DNA of 46,614 nt from Candidatus Thorarchaeota archaeon (GTDB lineage: Archaea > Asgardarchaeota > Thorarchaeia > Thorarchaeales > Thorarchaeaceae), in assembly GCA_003345545.1 (NCBI GenBank), contig PRDH01000024.1, positions 1 through 46,614 on the forward strand. Reading direction: 5' to 3'. The notes beneath the pieces were generated by a model. That model saw nothing but the letters and a program-made list of their open reading frames with translations. It was not told the origin of the DNA and searched no databases. Shown here one piece after another: positions 22,624 through 31,631 of the stretch. The translations under genes were made by a program, and so were the position numbers. The stretch's first letter is position 1. Each line of letters starts with the position of its first letter.

Positions 22624-24321
22624 ATGTCGGACGACAGAGCGAAAAGATGGATTGAGGAATCACAGAAAGACACTACGCGCCAGTCTGCAGGAAGAATGCA
22701 CCTTCAAGCTGCTGCTCAGGCAGAGCGTGCAGGTGACATAGCCACTATGGAACGCGAGTACTCATTGGCTGCTCAAGCTTTCGTTAAGTCTGCGGATGAG
22801 TACAGAGCTGGTAGAAGCTATAAGAAGGCAGCACTGAACATGTGCGAGGCTGGTGACGTGTTTTCAGAGTTGGGTGATGCCAGCAAAGCTGTTGCGGCAT
22901 ACCAACGCGGAGCCGATGACCTCCTAGCAGCATCATCTGAGCACCTGTTGTGGGGTGATGATGCAGAGACCAGCAAAGGCACAGCCATTGCCGTCACTGC
23001 CTGCATGATCTATATCATGATTGGCAAGGAGGCGGATGCGTTCTACAAGGCTCGTGGCTTTGCTGCAGAGAATGCTTCAAAGATTAGACTTCCTGCTGTT
23101 GTCAGGCTGAGTCAGATTCCTCAGATGCTTGAGAACTCCATTCAGAGTGTGAATCTCGAGTCCTTTGCAGAGGCCGAGAACGCAGCTGTCACTGAACTCA
23201 AGTCCGCACTCGCGAACTCATCCAGTCAGGAGTTCTCCAAGTATGTCGACAGGGGACTCGACATGGTTCGAGAGATATTGAGAGGAAAACTGAAGGTACC
23301 CAAGATCTCATCACAATTGACAGTGCCGATTGACCTCACTTTCACAGAGAACTTCACTGTTCGTCTAAGTGTCAGAAACTCAGGTGATGGCGACGCTTCA
23401 AATATGAAACTCGAGTGGCATCTTGATGACGGACTGAGGCTCATTTCCAGCGAAAAGATGAGGACGATTCCACGACTTCCCGCTGGAGAAACCGTGAATA
23501 TGGATGTCACCCTTAGGGGTGCAGAAGCCCTTGGGGGGATGCGTGACTATTCTCTGGTCGTTCGAGGGTCCTATGAAGACAAGCTAAAGACAGTCTACAG
23601 TCTTCAGGCTGGTCCAACCGTAATCACGCTGAAGGATTTCAAGGAGAGTGAGAAGCTACTCCAGGATTCTGACGTCACCGGTGGGAGGGTCGGTTTCCTG
23701 CGCGCCTCAATCGAGGAGTCTGAGTTCGAGGCACTACCCCTACTTCGTATCATTGACGGTCTGACTTCATCATTGAAGGAAAGCAGAGCTGAGGTACAGA
23801 GAGGTGAGCTCGACTCCGCAAAGGCGCGAATCCGTGTCATCAATGACGTTGTGGATCAGATTGATGCATTAGTTGGTGACGAAGCCCTGGCTGAACAGGT
23901 TGCAGATGCAAAGCTTGCAGAGAAGAAGGCCTACGCTCTGCAGACCTTGGTCCCGGTCTTTGACAAGGCCATTGCCTGTGTAAGGAATCAGGAGAAGAAG
24001 GTAGAAACTGAAGTGCCTCTCGCCCTCACTGAGTGGGAATCAGTAGCAGGGAAGAAGAAGAGGATACTTGCGGCTACAGGAAAGATCAAGTCAATAGCTA
24101 ACGACATGAAAGGCAAGCTCACAGCTCCCGAGCATCGCGTTCTTCAGAACAGCATATCTGATTTGCAGATGGAGGCAGAGAAGATACTCATCGACTCATT
24201 GCTCGTCGTTGGTGAGCGTCCGTCCTCCCCAGAGAAGACTGAAATGGCCCTGGTCGTAGCTCGGTCAATTCGAAACGAGATCACTCAATTGATGGAGTCA
24301 AAGAAATCCGAACTGAAGTAG
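22624..24321 (+). CDS. Alpha-SNAP-like TPR protein with beta-sandwich and coiled-coil domains
   Basis: The 565 residues fall into three parts. Residues about 20-200 are helical hairpins of TPR type (EYSLAAQAFVKSADEYRAGR, SYKKAALNMCEAGDVFSELG, DASKAVAAYQRGADDLLAAS). Their A-x2-(Y/F)-x2-A-(A/G) pattern resembles alpha/gamma-SNAP. Residues about 225-335 are a beta sandwich (FTVRLSVRNSGDGDASNMKL, LPAGETVNMDVTLRG) like CARDB or adaptor-appendage domains. Residues about 340-565 are coiled coil. There is no signal peptide, so it is probably cytosolic. Eukaryotic SNAPs recruit an AAA+ ATPase (NSF) to take apart SNARE bundles, and a Cdc48 gene lies about 2 kb upstream; a link is inference. GGAG precedes the ATG. 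It converges on the aminotransferase gene, with 7 bases between the stops. Confidence 0.62.
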   Translation: MSDDRAKRWIEESQKDTTRQSAGRMHLQAAAQAERAGDIATMEREYSLAAQAFVKSADEYRAGRSYKKAALNMCEAGDVFSELGDASKAVAAYQRGADDLLAASSEHLLWGDDAETSKGTAIAVTACMIYIMIGKEADAFYKARGFAAENASKIRLPAVVRLSQIPQMLENSIQSVNLESFAEAENAAVTELKSALANSSSQEFSKYVDRGLDMVREILRGKLKVPKISSQLTVPIDLTFTENFTVRLSVRNSGDGDASNMKLEWHLDDGLRLISSEKMRTIPRLPAGETVNMDVTLRGAEALGGMRDYSLVVRGSYEDKLKTVYSLQAGPTVITLKDFKESEKLLQDSDVTGGRVGFLRASIEESEFEALPLLRIIDGLTSSLKESRAEVQRGELDSAKARIRVINDVVDQIDALVGDEALAEQVADAKLAEKKAYALQTLVPVFDKAIACVRNQEKKVETEVPLALTEWESVAGKKKRILAATGKIKSIANDMKGKLTAPEHRVLQNSISDLQMEAEKILIDSLLVVGERPSSPEKTEMALVVARSIRNEITQLMESKKSELK

Positions 24322-24328
24322 CGGAATC

Positions 24329-25528
24329 CTATCTCTTCGCCATGAATCCTTCGAGTCGATCCATGGCCTCGTCAATCATGTCTTTTGGAGGAAGGAAGAC
24401 ACTGCGGAAGTGTCCAGCTCCATGTTCTGCCCCGAAACCTGACCCTGGCACGAACACGACGCCGGTTTCCTTCAGGACATCCTTCACGAACTCAGTATCA
24501 TTCGGCCATCTCTCACGAAGCTCAATCTTGGGCATGATGTAGAATGCTGCCTCGGGCAGTCTTGTTGAGATGGAATCAATCTCATTGAGTCGCTTGTAGA
24601 TGAGGTCTCTTCGGGCTCGCATCTTCCTCATCGTTCCTTTCAGGTGGCGACCGTCGCTACGCAGTGCGGCAATAGAGGCAATCTGAGCAGTAGCATTCAG
24701 ACATATTCTGACCCGTGCTTGACGGACCATTGCATCATAGAGAGGCTCCAGTTCTCCATTGCTATCGTGGAAATACGCATACCCGACACGCCAGCCCGGT
24801 GCAAGGTATACCTTGCTGACACCATTGAAGCCGACCACAGGCACATCGCCTGAAATGCGGACCATTGGAATCTGTGGTTCGTCGTAGGTGAGCTGGTCAT
24901 AGATTTCGTCTGAGATGAGAGGAAGCCCATGCTCTCCTGCAATATCCACGATTTCTTTGAGGGTCTTCTCATTGTAGACTGATCCAGTCGGATTGTTGGG
25001 GTTGATGACAAGAATGCCTACAGTCTTATCTGTGATCTTCTTTCTCAAGTCATCAGTGTCTGGATTCCAATCTTCTTCCTCGACGGTTCGGTACGCTACT
25101 GGTTTTCCTCCGAAGAATTTGACATAGGAAATGTAGGGCGGGTAGCTTGGTCCAGGAACAAGAAGCTCTGCTCCGTCACTGACCAGAGCTCCAGTCAAGA
25201 ACTGAATTGCTTCAGATACACCGGCAGTCACGATTATTCTGTTGGGATCAACATCAATACCATTGACTCGCTTCTCTTTCTCTGCGGCTGCTCGTTTCAA
25301 TTCCGGTTCTCCATCGGATGGAGAATATCCATTCCATCCATCTTGGGCTGCCTTGCAGAGAGCATCTACCATGAACTGTGGAGTCTTCCAATCATAGGCA
25401 ATGGGGTCTCCGATGTTTAGGTAGAGTGGCTTCTTGCCTGTCTGCTTCTCATACTGTTTGGCTAGTACGACAATATCTCGAATGGCATATTGAAGATTCG
25501 CTGCCCGCGCAGTGATATTGAGTTTCAT
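24329..25528 (-). CDS. PLP-dependent class I aminotransferase, AlaT-like
   Basis: The 399-residue protein (from ATG 25528) matches fold-type I aminotransferases. NIGDP, WNGYSPSDG and VTAGVSEAIQ bind the substrate and phosphate. NPNNPTG and the Asp/Tyr of ISDEIYDQL contact the pyridine ring. GVSKVYLAPGWRVGY contains the Schiff-base lysine. Its opening (YAIRDIVVLAKQYEKQTGKK, PLYLNIGDP) resembles alanine aminotransferases of the AlaT/AlaA group, which interconvert pyruvate and glutamate with alanine and 2-oxoglutarate. Exact specificity is not certain. The open frame extends to TTG 25552, but ATG 25528 follows AGGGGT and starts at the family N terminus. It appears to be monocistronic, with its promoter in the 240 bases shared with the divergent GNAT gene. 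Confidence 0.9.
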   Translation of the reverse strand: MKLNITARAANLQYAIRDIVVLAKQYEKQTGKKPLYLNIGDPIAYDWKTPQFMVDALCKAAQDGWNGYSPSDGEPELKRAAAEKEKRVNGIDVDPNRIIVTAGVSEAIQFLTGALVSDGAELLVPGPSYPPYISYVKFFGGKPVAYRTVEEEDWNPDTDDLRKKITDKTVGILVINPNNPTGSVYNEKTLKEIVDIAGEHGLPLISDEIYDQLTYDEPQIPMVRISGDVPVVGFNGVSKVYLAPGWRVGYAYFHDSNGELEPLYDAMVRQARVRICLNATAQIASIAALRSDGRHLKGTMRKMRARRDLIYKRLNEIDSISTRLPEAAFYIMPKIELRERWPNDTEFVKDVLKETGVVFVPGSGFGAEHGAGHFRSVFLPPKDMIDEAMDRLEGFMAKR

Positions 25529-25790
25529 CTTTACCCCTGCGCGTTGTGCCAAGCATCCTGCGTATATTGTTTCCTATCAAACCAAAGCGGTTCAAGCCAC
25601 TACTCCGGTCGTATTTGGACACCAGCGAGGGGATTAGCCGGATTGAATGACGGAATCGCTTTCTCTGCTCTCCTACTTGTCCAATGGTAAAAGCGATCAG
25701 TCTAACGCCGTAGAGAACTAGTTGTATGGCACAATTCCAAATTCTGCGCTGTTGATAAATCACGAATGAAGCGTCGTCGTCCAGAGGAAC

Positions 25791-26249
25791 ATGAGTGACT
25801 ACACGTTTTCCAAACATATATCTCATGAACAGCAGGATATCGAAACCATCCAGAAGGGAATGACTGCAATCTATTCCGGCCTGGGCCAGAGTATCATTGA
25901 GAAGACAGGCACGTCTGAACTCGGAAGGCCACTAAGAATCTTCATGTGGAATAGAGATGGCGGAATAGTGGGTGGGTTGACGGGAACAATGTTCGGAGGC
26001 TGGCCATACATCTCTCTTCTGTGGATTGAGAAGTCCCTGAGGGCCAGTGGCCGTGGAACGAGACTGATGAGAATGGCAGAAAAAGAGGCGGCAAAAGCAG
26101 GGTACAAGAATGTTCACCTGGACACATACAGTTTCGAGGCAAGGCCCTTCTATGAGAAACTCGTGTATCAGCTCTTTGCGAAGTTGGATGATTATCCCCC
26201 GGGATACTGCAAGTATTTCCTGAAGAAGCAGCTAATGCCCAGACTGTGA
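25791..26249 (+). CDS. GNAT family N-acetyltransferase
   Basis: The 152-residue protein shows the GNAT core. Strands (LRIFMWNRDGGIVGGLTGTM, WPYISLLWIEKSLR) are followed by the acetyl-CoA pyrophosphate loop ASGRGTRLMRMAEKEAAKAG (R/QxxGxG/A-type, here SGRGTRL), then VHLDTYSFEARPFYEKLVYQ, where the FYEK(L/C)G(F/Y) element is recognisable. It transfers acetyl from acetyl-CoA to an amine; the acceptor is unknown. It most resembles stand-alone metabolite or antibiotic acetyltransferases rather than ribosomal RimI. The ATG at 25791 follows GAGGAAC. The 3' end overlaps the convergent Fe-S protein gene by 18 bases. Confidence 0.82.
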   Translation: MSDYTFSKHISHEQQDIETIQKGMTAIYSGLGQSIIEKTGTSELGRPLRIFMWNRDGGIVGGLTGTMFGGWPYISLLWIEKSLRASGRGTRLMRMAEKEAAKAGYKNVHLDTYSFEARPFYEKLVYQLFAKLDDYPPGYCKYFLKKQLMPRL

Positions 26250-27341
26250 TGCTGCGGGGCTATTGCGGACTTTATCATATGCATGCCCTTGGATTGCCTC
26301 GAGAAGCATCTTCAGGTTTCTAGAGAACACTGGTAGATCATTTCTTGCCGCTTCTGGCGTTGACACCTTCAGTTTCTCGCAGAGAGCTATTACCACATCG
26401 TCATTCCCAGCGCATTCAAGAATCGATGAAGTCTCTGATTCGGTCAAATTCCCAAGCTCAACTGCTCGCGATACGACTTCCTTGTTGGCAGGACATCTCA
26501 GTTGACAACGCAGGCAGCCTATGAGCGCATTATGCGCTCGTACCGGAATCCACCCGGGTATCTCTCCCACAATTTCATTGTAAAGCGAGACGCACCTTTC
26601 AACATCAATCACAAAACGCCCATCAGATATTGCATGAGTCAGGCATTCATTGATGCATATTCTGCAGCTCCGACAGAACTCCATCATACAGACTTCTCTC
26701 CAATGGTCCTCTTTGAATGCATAGTCTGTGAAAAAGGCATAGAGCGATAACATGCTGCCCATTCCTTTGACATAGCAGATATTATTCCTGCCGTATTCAG
26801 CTAGACCCGAGCGAACAGCAAGGTGTTTCAGGAACAGACGATTGCGTGAACCTTCAATCCTGTATCCATTTTGAGTAACAACCTTCTTGGCAATAGTTGT
26901 ACGTAGTTGCTCTGTGGTGAAGTCTTGGACACGATAGTTTGGCGGGATGAGTATTTTGTGGATTTGATTCTGATAGTGCACATTTACACTGGCGAGAGGC
27001 ACATAGACCGCGACCACAATGATGGATTTCGCGTCTGGAAAATCCTGCGGTACCTTGAAACTCTTATTATCCACATATGATCTGAAGACACTATTAGTGC
27101 TGAATAAGCCCTTCCTCCGAAGCGCATCCATGTAGTCCTGCATGTCCTGCAGATGTTCGACGGATACTGTTCTGTATTGGAAAGCATCATCCTGCAGCAG
27201 AGAGAGGTGAGCAAGGGAGTGTCCACCATCTACCATGAACATATCTGACGAATCTTGTTCCTTTTCAAGTATCTTGAGCAAGCAAGCGTTCTGCCTTTGT
27301 CTGATGAATCTGCTTGCAATGCTAATCTGTATCAAATGCAT
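26232..27341 (-). CDS. Double [4Fe-4S] cluster protein, QueG-like (COG1600-like)
   Basis: The C-terminal half has two ferredoxin-like motifs: CRSCRICINECLTHAI and CLRCQLRCPANKE, with an additional Cys (VERCVSLYNE) between them. Upstream, KHLAVRSGLAEYGRNNICYV and YAFFTDYAF correspond to the G-W-x-G-KN region of epoxyqueuosine reductase (QueG) and related cobalamin-dependent reductases. The N-terminal 90 residues are less conserved than in QueG, and the usual HEAT-repeat tail is missing. A tRNA role is therefore doubtful; a reductive enzyme of unknown substrate, perhaps using a corrinoid, is more cautious. ATG 27341 lacks a ribosome site; ATG 27242 would remove 33 weakly conserved residues. It overlaps the GNAT gene at the 3' end. 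Confidence 0.75.
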   Translation of the reverse strand: MHLIQISIASRFIRQRQNACLLKILEKEQDSSDMFMVDGGHSLAHLSLLQDDAFQYRTVSVEHLQDMQDYMDALRRKGLFSTNSVFRSYVDNKSFKVPQDFPDAKSIIVVAVYVPLASVNVHYQNQIHKILIPPNYRVQDFTTEQLRTTIAKKVVTQNGYRIEGSRNRLFLKHLAVRSGLAEYGRNNICYVKGMGSMLSLYAFFTDYAFKEDHWREVCMMEFCRSCRICINECLTHAISDGRFVIDVERCVSLYNEIVGEIPGWIPVRAHNALIGCLRCQLRCPANKEVVSRAVELGNLTESETSSILECAGNDDVVIALCEKLKVSTPEAARNDLPVFSRNLKMLLEAIQGHAYDKVRNSPAASQSGH

Positions 27342-27409
27342 TGGAGACTCGATTTGACTTGAGGAGTTTCTTTGAATCGCAACAATACCGCTAATCTGTC
27401 AAGACCTGG

Positions 27410-29074
27410 CTAACTGAATGCAAGCCCGCACTTCTGACAAAACTTGGCGTCTTTTTCATTTACAGTACCGCACTTGGGGCACTTGCCTGAGTATCTGGAC
27501 CAGAGCGTTACGAACCTCTCCTTGTCTGTACTCTGGATGAGTCTTCTTTGTATTAATGCATCAAGACCCTCAGAGAGAAGTTGTGTCGCCTCACTTTTCA
27601 TTAGCAGGTTTCCTGCTTGGCAGCTCTTAAGAAAAGTACCCTTCATTGTTTGGTCAAGGCGCAGCCAGTCATTCAGGCTTCCGATTAGCACTTCATCAAG
27701 CTCCTGACTGATTGGTTTTCCTCTTGTGCTCAGTGAGATTTCGGTGTCTGGTGTGAAGCAGGGTGTTAGGACCTGATGCGAGCCACTGTCGTATTTTGCG
27801 ATAAAAACCTCGACATCTAGCAGTGTGAGGGGCATGAGTCCATTGATGGAATCGTTCTCAAGCGTCCATGCCATCAGGTCGAGATACTCTCTCTGAAGCA
27901 AAGTGATTCGTTCATCAACAAGCCGCTCACATCTTTCACACGCTTCCTTTATGCGCGCATAGAGCTGATTGAGCTCTTGCGTCTTGTTCTCCATCTCTTT
28001 CTTTGTGTCTTCAAGCCTTTGATTGCGTTCCTTGACTTGCAACTCATATGCTGCTTCAATAGAGGCCTTCTGGGTTTCAGATTCCTTTGTGACGTCATGA
28101 AGACTCTTTAGCATCTTCTCAGATCTTTCATCCATGATTTTCAAAGGCTGGCTACTTCGCTGGATTTTGGAGGACAGAGTCTTCGCAAGTTCCCTGTAGA
28201 TTGACACAGCACCTTCGATGTTGTCTTCCTCCTTGCCAATCCGTGTTCTTGCTGCGCGTATACTGTCTATCATTTCATTGAAGAACATCTCAAGATCGTT
28301 TGCAGACCTTGAGAAGTCAGCAGTCATTGCACGCAGGTCCATCTTGGTCTTCTCCCGAAGATCATAGATTTGCTTGTCTCTGGTCTTGGCCGCGTCGCTG
28401 CTCTCCTGCCTTGTTCGTTCCTCCATGGTTCTTATGCGGACGTTTCCGCGTTCTCTCTCCACAGCTATGAGGTTCTCAAGGACTTTCAGATGCCCACCAA
28501 GCTTCTCAGTCATCACCTTCTTGATCGATTCGATTGCTTCGACACGAAGTCTAGCCGACTTCTGCACTTCTCTGAACTCCTCAGTTCTCTTCAGAGCATC
28601 AGGTGAATCAGCCCTCATATCCAGCCGGTTTGGCTTGGCGGAGGGACTTGATTCGAAAATGAACTGACCTGCACCTGCTAATGGGGACGGTGAGAACAGG
28701 TTTGCCAGCTGAACGGTTATGGTATCGGTCTTTTCCAACAATGCTTCGATTCTCTTAACGGCCGCTGGAACATCTTCGGGTTGCGGCACACCAGAAGTCA
28801 AAATCTTTCGTATCTCTGTTGCACCCTTTGTGTCAGTGAACCTGAATTCCTGCCGGGAGCTGGCTGCGGCAGAAAGCACAATGGATTTGGTTTCAGAAGT
28901 CTGGACTACCCAGAAAGGAATTGCTATTCTGCTTAGCATTGTGATTCGTTGATTCCGCTCCTTACGCCCTTCTGCCAAAGCAAAGGCCACTGCAATAGTG
29001 GTTGTTTCGGGCTCTGGCTCTATTCTTGAGCCGAACTTGCGGAGTAAGAAGTTCATAGAGAGATTTCTGACCAT
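27410..29074 (-). CDS. Coiled-coil protein with C-terminal zinc ribbon
   Basis: Residues about 20-160 form an alpha/beta domain (TTTIAVAFALAEGRKERNQR, LSRIAIPFWVVQTSETKSIV). About 170-400 is a long coiled coil rich in R, E and K (VAIERERGNVRIRTMEERTR-type heptads). The last 23 residues contain CPKCGTVNEKDAKFCQKCG, a double-CxxC zinc ribbon as in archaeal regulators and scaffold proteins. A segment about 440-520 is helical and may be a winged helix. I cannot name the family. A GTG at 29083 and ATGs at 29074 and 29056 are possible starts with no clear ribosome site; 29074 is a compromise. It is divergent from the DUF4332-like gene at 29220, so the two may share regulation. No transmembrane segment is seen. 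Confidence 0.68.
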   Translation of the reverse strand: MVRNLSMNFLLRKFGSRIEPEPETTTIAVAFALAEGRKERNQRITMLSRIAIPFWVVQTSETKSIVLSAAASSRQEFRFTDTKGATEIRKILTSGVPQPEDVPAAVKRIEALLEKTDTITVQLANLFSPSPLAGAGQFIFESSPSAKPNRLDMRADSPDALKRTEEFREVQKSARLRVEAIESIKKVMTEKLGGHLKVLENLIAVERERGNVRIRTMEERTRQESSDAAKTRDKQIYDLREKTKMDLRAMTADFSRSANDLEMFFNEMIDSIRAARTRIGKEEDNIEGAVSIYRELAKTLSSKIQRSSQPLKIMDERSEKMLKSLHDVTKESETQKASIEAAYELQVKERNQRLEDTKKEMENKTQELNQLYARIKEACERCERLVDERITLLQREYLDLMAWTLENDSINGLMPLTLLDVEVFIAKYDSGSHQVLTPCFTPDTEISLSTRGKPISQELDEVLIGSLNDWLRLDQTMKGTFLKSCQAGNLLMKSEATQLLSEGLDALIQRRLIQSTDKERFVTLWSRYSGKCPKCGTVNEKDAKFCQKCGLAFS

Positions 29075-29190
29075 AGAAAGCACGGACCCGATACTGTTCA
29101 GGTGTCATACCGCAGATATGCTTTTCCAAGATAGGCCCTTTTCTAGGTTTAAGCCGAAATCCTCCGATACTTCTCAAGCTTCAATGAAAG

Positions 29191-29219
29191 AGAATAAAGG
29201 CATGAGCCACTGACAACAG
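29191..29219 (+). promoter_or_regulatory. Promoter of leaderless DUF4332-like gene
   Basis: AGAATAAAGG at 29191-29200 is a TATA-like element whose expected start site is at about 29220, which is the ATG itself. There is no ribosome-binding site before that ATG, consistent with a leaderless transcript. Confidence 0.5.
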
Positions 29220-29927
29220 ATGAGGCAATTGTTGATGGATGAAGAGTCATTTCGCCGTTTTATGAAACGTAACAGCAAGTCGGAGAGCACGATTCGGGAA
29301 GCGCTCCTTAACTGGCGTTCTTTTGGTGAACATATGAAAGAGGGAGGAGCAAGTATTGACGCCGCGACGGAAAAGAATCTTGAGGAGTATGCCTCAAATG
29401 TTGCAGATGAACGTGTCATAAGAAACATGATGCACAGTCTCCATTACTGTTTCAAGTTCGTGGGAAGACAAAGCATGGAAGAGAAATGCATCGAGATACG
29501 CAGTCGGTACCTGAAGCGAGAGCCACTCAAGTTGAAGGATTTCTTGGGCGTTTCGACTGACGTAATTGGCAAGCTCAAAGATGCTGCATTACGAAACATC
29601 GACCAACTACTAGAAGCAGGTAGGACGGACAAGTTGAGGCGAAGCCTATCACAGGAGCTGGGGATTCCGCTCGATGTTGTTGTTGAACTGGTCAAGATGT
29701 CTGATCTTGCGAGAATCTTCGGTCTGAAAGCGATACGCGCAAGGCTCTACCATGACGCTGGAGTCGATACGATTGAGAAGATGTCTTCGATGAATTCCGA
29801 AGCGCTAATCCGAGTAACAAGTGACTACATCAAGAGAAGCAATTTCAATGGAATTCCTCCGACTCCAAAGGAGGCCGAGTTCACCATCAAGGAGGCAAAG
29901 AGAATGGCCAGGCTTGTGGAGTGGTGA
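29220..29927 (+). CDS. DUF4332-like helix-hairpin-helix protein
   Basis: Residues about 155-235 (LVKMSDLARIFGLKAIRARL, YHDAGVDTIEKMSSMNSEAL, then PTPKEAEFTIKEAKRMARLV) have the helix-hairpin-helix pattern of DUF4332/SAM-like DNA-binding domains. In those, L-x-R-hxGhxxxxAxxLxxAGhxTh repeats. The N-terminal 80 residues (TIREALLNWRSFGEHMKEGG) resemble the SAM-like core-binding helices of tyrosine recombinases, but no catalytic domain follows. The middle (95-150) may be a second helix-hairpin-helix (LGVSTDVIGKLKDAALRNID). DNA binding is inference. The gene appears leaderless and divergent from the coiled-coil zinc-ribbon gene. An in-frame ATG six codons later is an alternative start. Confidence 0.65.
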   Translation: MRQLLMDEESFRRFMKRNSKSESTIREALLNWRSFGEHMKEGGASIDAATEKNLEEYASNVADERVIRNMMHSLHYCFKFVGRQSMEEKCIEIRSRYLKREPLKLKDFLGVSTDVIGKLKDAALRNIDQLLEAGRTDKLRRSLSQELGIPLDVVVELVKMSDLARIFGLKAIRARLYHDAGVDTIEKMSSMNSEALIRVTSDYIKRSNFNGIPPTPKEAEFTIKEAKRMARLVEW

Positions 29928-29968
29928 GCTGTAGCAGCAGACTCTGAAGACTATGAACTGGTAATGCA

Positions 29969-31492
29969 CTATGAGCTGCTCGTATCTTCTTTTTCGCTTT
30001 CACTTGTTTCCGTTGAACGTGCCTGACTTCGCGAGGACCGAAGGGCATGTGCCAGCGGTATGACGATTGAATGCCTCAAGCCATCTACTGTAGATAGAGT
30101 CCTAAGTCCTCTGCCTGCCTGTGCCAGCATTGCATCCAAGACAGTTCTTTGGTCTGCCTCACCAGCCTCTCGTACTATCGCAAGGCGATGAATCGCATAG
30201 AGTCCTACAAAAAAGGAAATCAGAAAGACAAAGTCCAAACCACGGATATCGATCAGACCAAAGTCGAATGAGAAACCAAGCCCCTGCCAGGCGAGACGGA
30301 AAGACAGGTAGCTGTCACTCAGTGAGTCTGCAATGATTCCGCCAGCGAGTGGCGCCATGACGGCTGCAATCGAGTTGACCACGCTCCACCCTGCAAGGTA
30401 TGATGTGCTCTCTCCTCTAGGTGCAAGCTTCAGTGCCAGGTTGCCGTGAGCTAGATTGACTGCAGCAGCCGATTGACCCAGCATCACGTGAATCAGTATC
30501 AGAAGAGGCAGGGTAAGCATGTGAATTCCAGGCACTGTCGTGAAAGTCCAAAGAAGCATTCCTACAACATAGATTGGAGTTGTCACACGCAATACTGATT
30601 TGTTGCTGAACCTATCAGAGAGACGCCCCCACCACTGGTAGAAGAGCATGCTCGTAACCTGTGATAAGACAGCCAGTCCAGTCACAATTGATAGATCGTA
30701 TCCAAGTACCTCTAGAAGATACACTGTAAAGAATGGACCCGCAAGTGTGACTGCAAAACTCCAAGCGGCTGAGAACATCATCAGTTTACGGAAATCTTCA
30801 TTCTGAAATGGCCGTCGAAGAGTGTCCAAGAACTTCTGATTGAGGGATTCGATTATCATGCGAGGCTCAGGGATTGTGTAGATGAAGTAGACGCCAATTA
30901 TGCCTGCTACCATACCAACAAAGAAAACAATCGAGTACGGCGCGAGAGATGCTGGTTCATTGCGTAACCATTGGTCGATTAGAATACCTCCGCCAAGAGT
31001 GGTGAGAATACCCACGAGTGCTTGGACAGCTAGCCGCTTTGAGAAGAATCGACCTAGTATCTCCTGAGGGATGAGGTCTTTCATCCATGAGTTCCATGCA
31101 GCGGCTGTCACAGCATTGAATACAGCATGCGAGGTAACTCCGAATAACAATAGTAGAATGCCTGGAATCCCTGGTGTGACGAAGGGAATGAGAACCATGG
31201 CCATTATTGACAGACGGCTGACTGCTGAGAAAAGCACGCAGATTCTTCGGCGGATCTTGGTTCTTTCTATGAGTACGATTGATGGTATCTGGAGTAACTG
31301 TGCAAGAGGAGGGATTGCGGCGATGAGTCCGATCACCGCATTGGAGGCTCCCAGGGCCACTGCGAAGGCAATCAGGAATATGCTCTCTGTCAAGGTCATC
31401 TTGATTTGGGATGTGATGCCGTCTCTCACAACGGCATCTAAGCCCTTTTTCAGACTCTCATCAGAGAGCGTGTCATGCACAGGGAACTCCAA
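29969..31492 (-). CDS. Major facilitator superfamily transporter
   Basis: The 507-residue protein has 10-12 hydrophobic segments in two halves separated by a charged loop (PEPRMIIESLNQKFLDTLRR). The MFS motif between helices 2 and 3 is degenerate (LIERTKIRRR), while the second-half counterpart WGRLSDRFSNKSVLRV is clear. The 45-residue C-terminal tail is hydrophilic and Ser/Arg-rich (SSRSQARSTETSESEKEDTS). MFS members move small molecules by proton- or substrate-coupled exchange; the substrate is unknown. The start is TTG 31492 after GGTGG at eight bases. It is monocistronic, lying between the DUF4332-like gene (convergent) and the CoA-transferase gene, about 140 bases upstream on the same strand. 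Confidence 0.85.
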   Translation of the reverse strand: MEFPVHDTLSDESLKKGLDAVVRDGITSQIKMTLTESIFLIAFAVALGASNAVIGLIAAIPPLAQLLQIPSIVLIERTKIRRRICVLFSAVSRLSIMAMVLIPFVTPGIPGILLLLFGVTSHAVFNAVTAAAWNSWMKDLIPQEILGRFFSKRLAVQALVGILTTLGGGILIDQWLRNEPASLAPYSIVFFVGMVAGIIGVYFIYTIPEPRMIIESLNQKFLDTLRRPFQNEDFRKLMMFSAAWSFAVTLAGPFFTVYLLEVLGYDLSIVTGLAVLSQVTSMLFYQWWGRLSDRFSNKSVLRVTTPIYVVGMLLWTFTTVPGIHMLTLPLLILIHVMLGQSAAAVNLAHGNLALKLAPRGESTSYLAGWSVVNSIAAVMAPLAGGIIADSLSDSYLSFRLAWQGLGFSFDFGLIDIRGLDFVFLISFFVGLYAIHRLAIVREAGEADQRTVLDAMLAQAGRGLRTLSTVDGLRHSIVIPLAHALRSSRSQARSTETSESEKEDTSSS

Positions 31493-31631
31493 TCAGTTCA
31501 CCACCTAGATTGATATTGTCGAAATCGCTTCACTGAGCTTCATTTTGGAATGCGTTGTCCATTTCAACCAATCGCTATTGCGGCGTGTTTCTTGAGTGGT
31601 CATTGTCGGCCAATCAGTTCAGGGGCAATGT

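Noticed and set aside
26232..27341. Firm queG (epoxyqueuosine reductase) call
   Set aside because: The cluster motifs fit, but the N terminus is divergent and the HEAT tail is absent, so the tRNA function is not supported.
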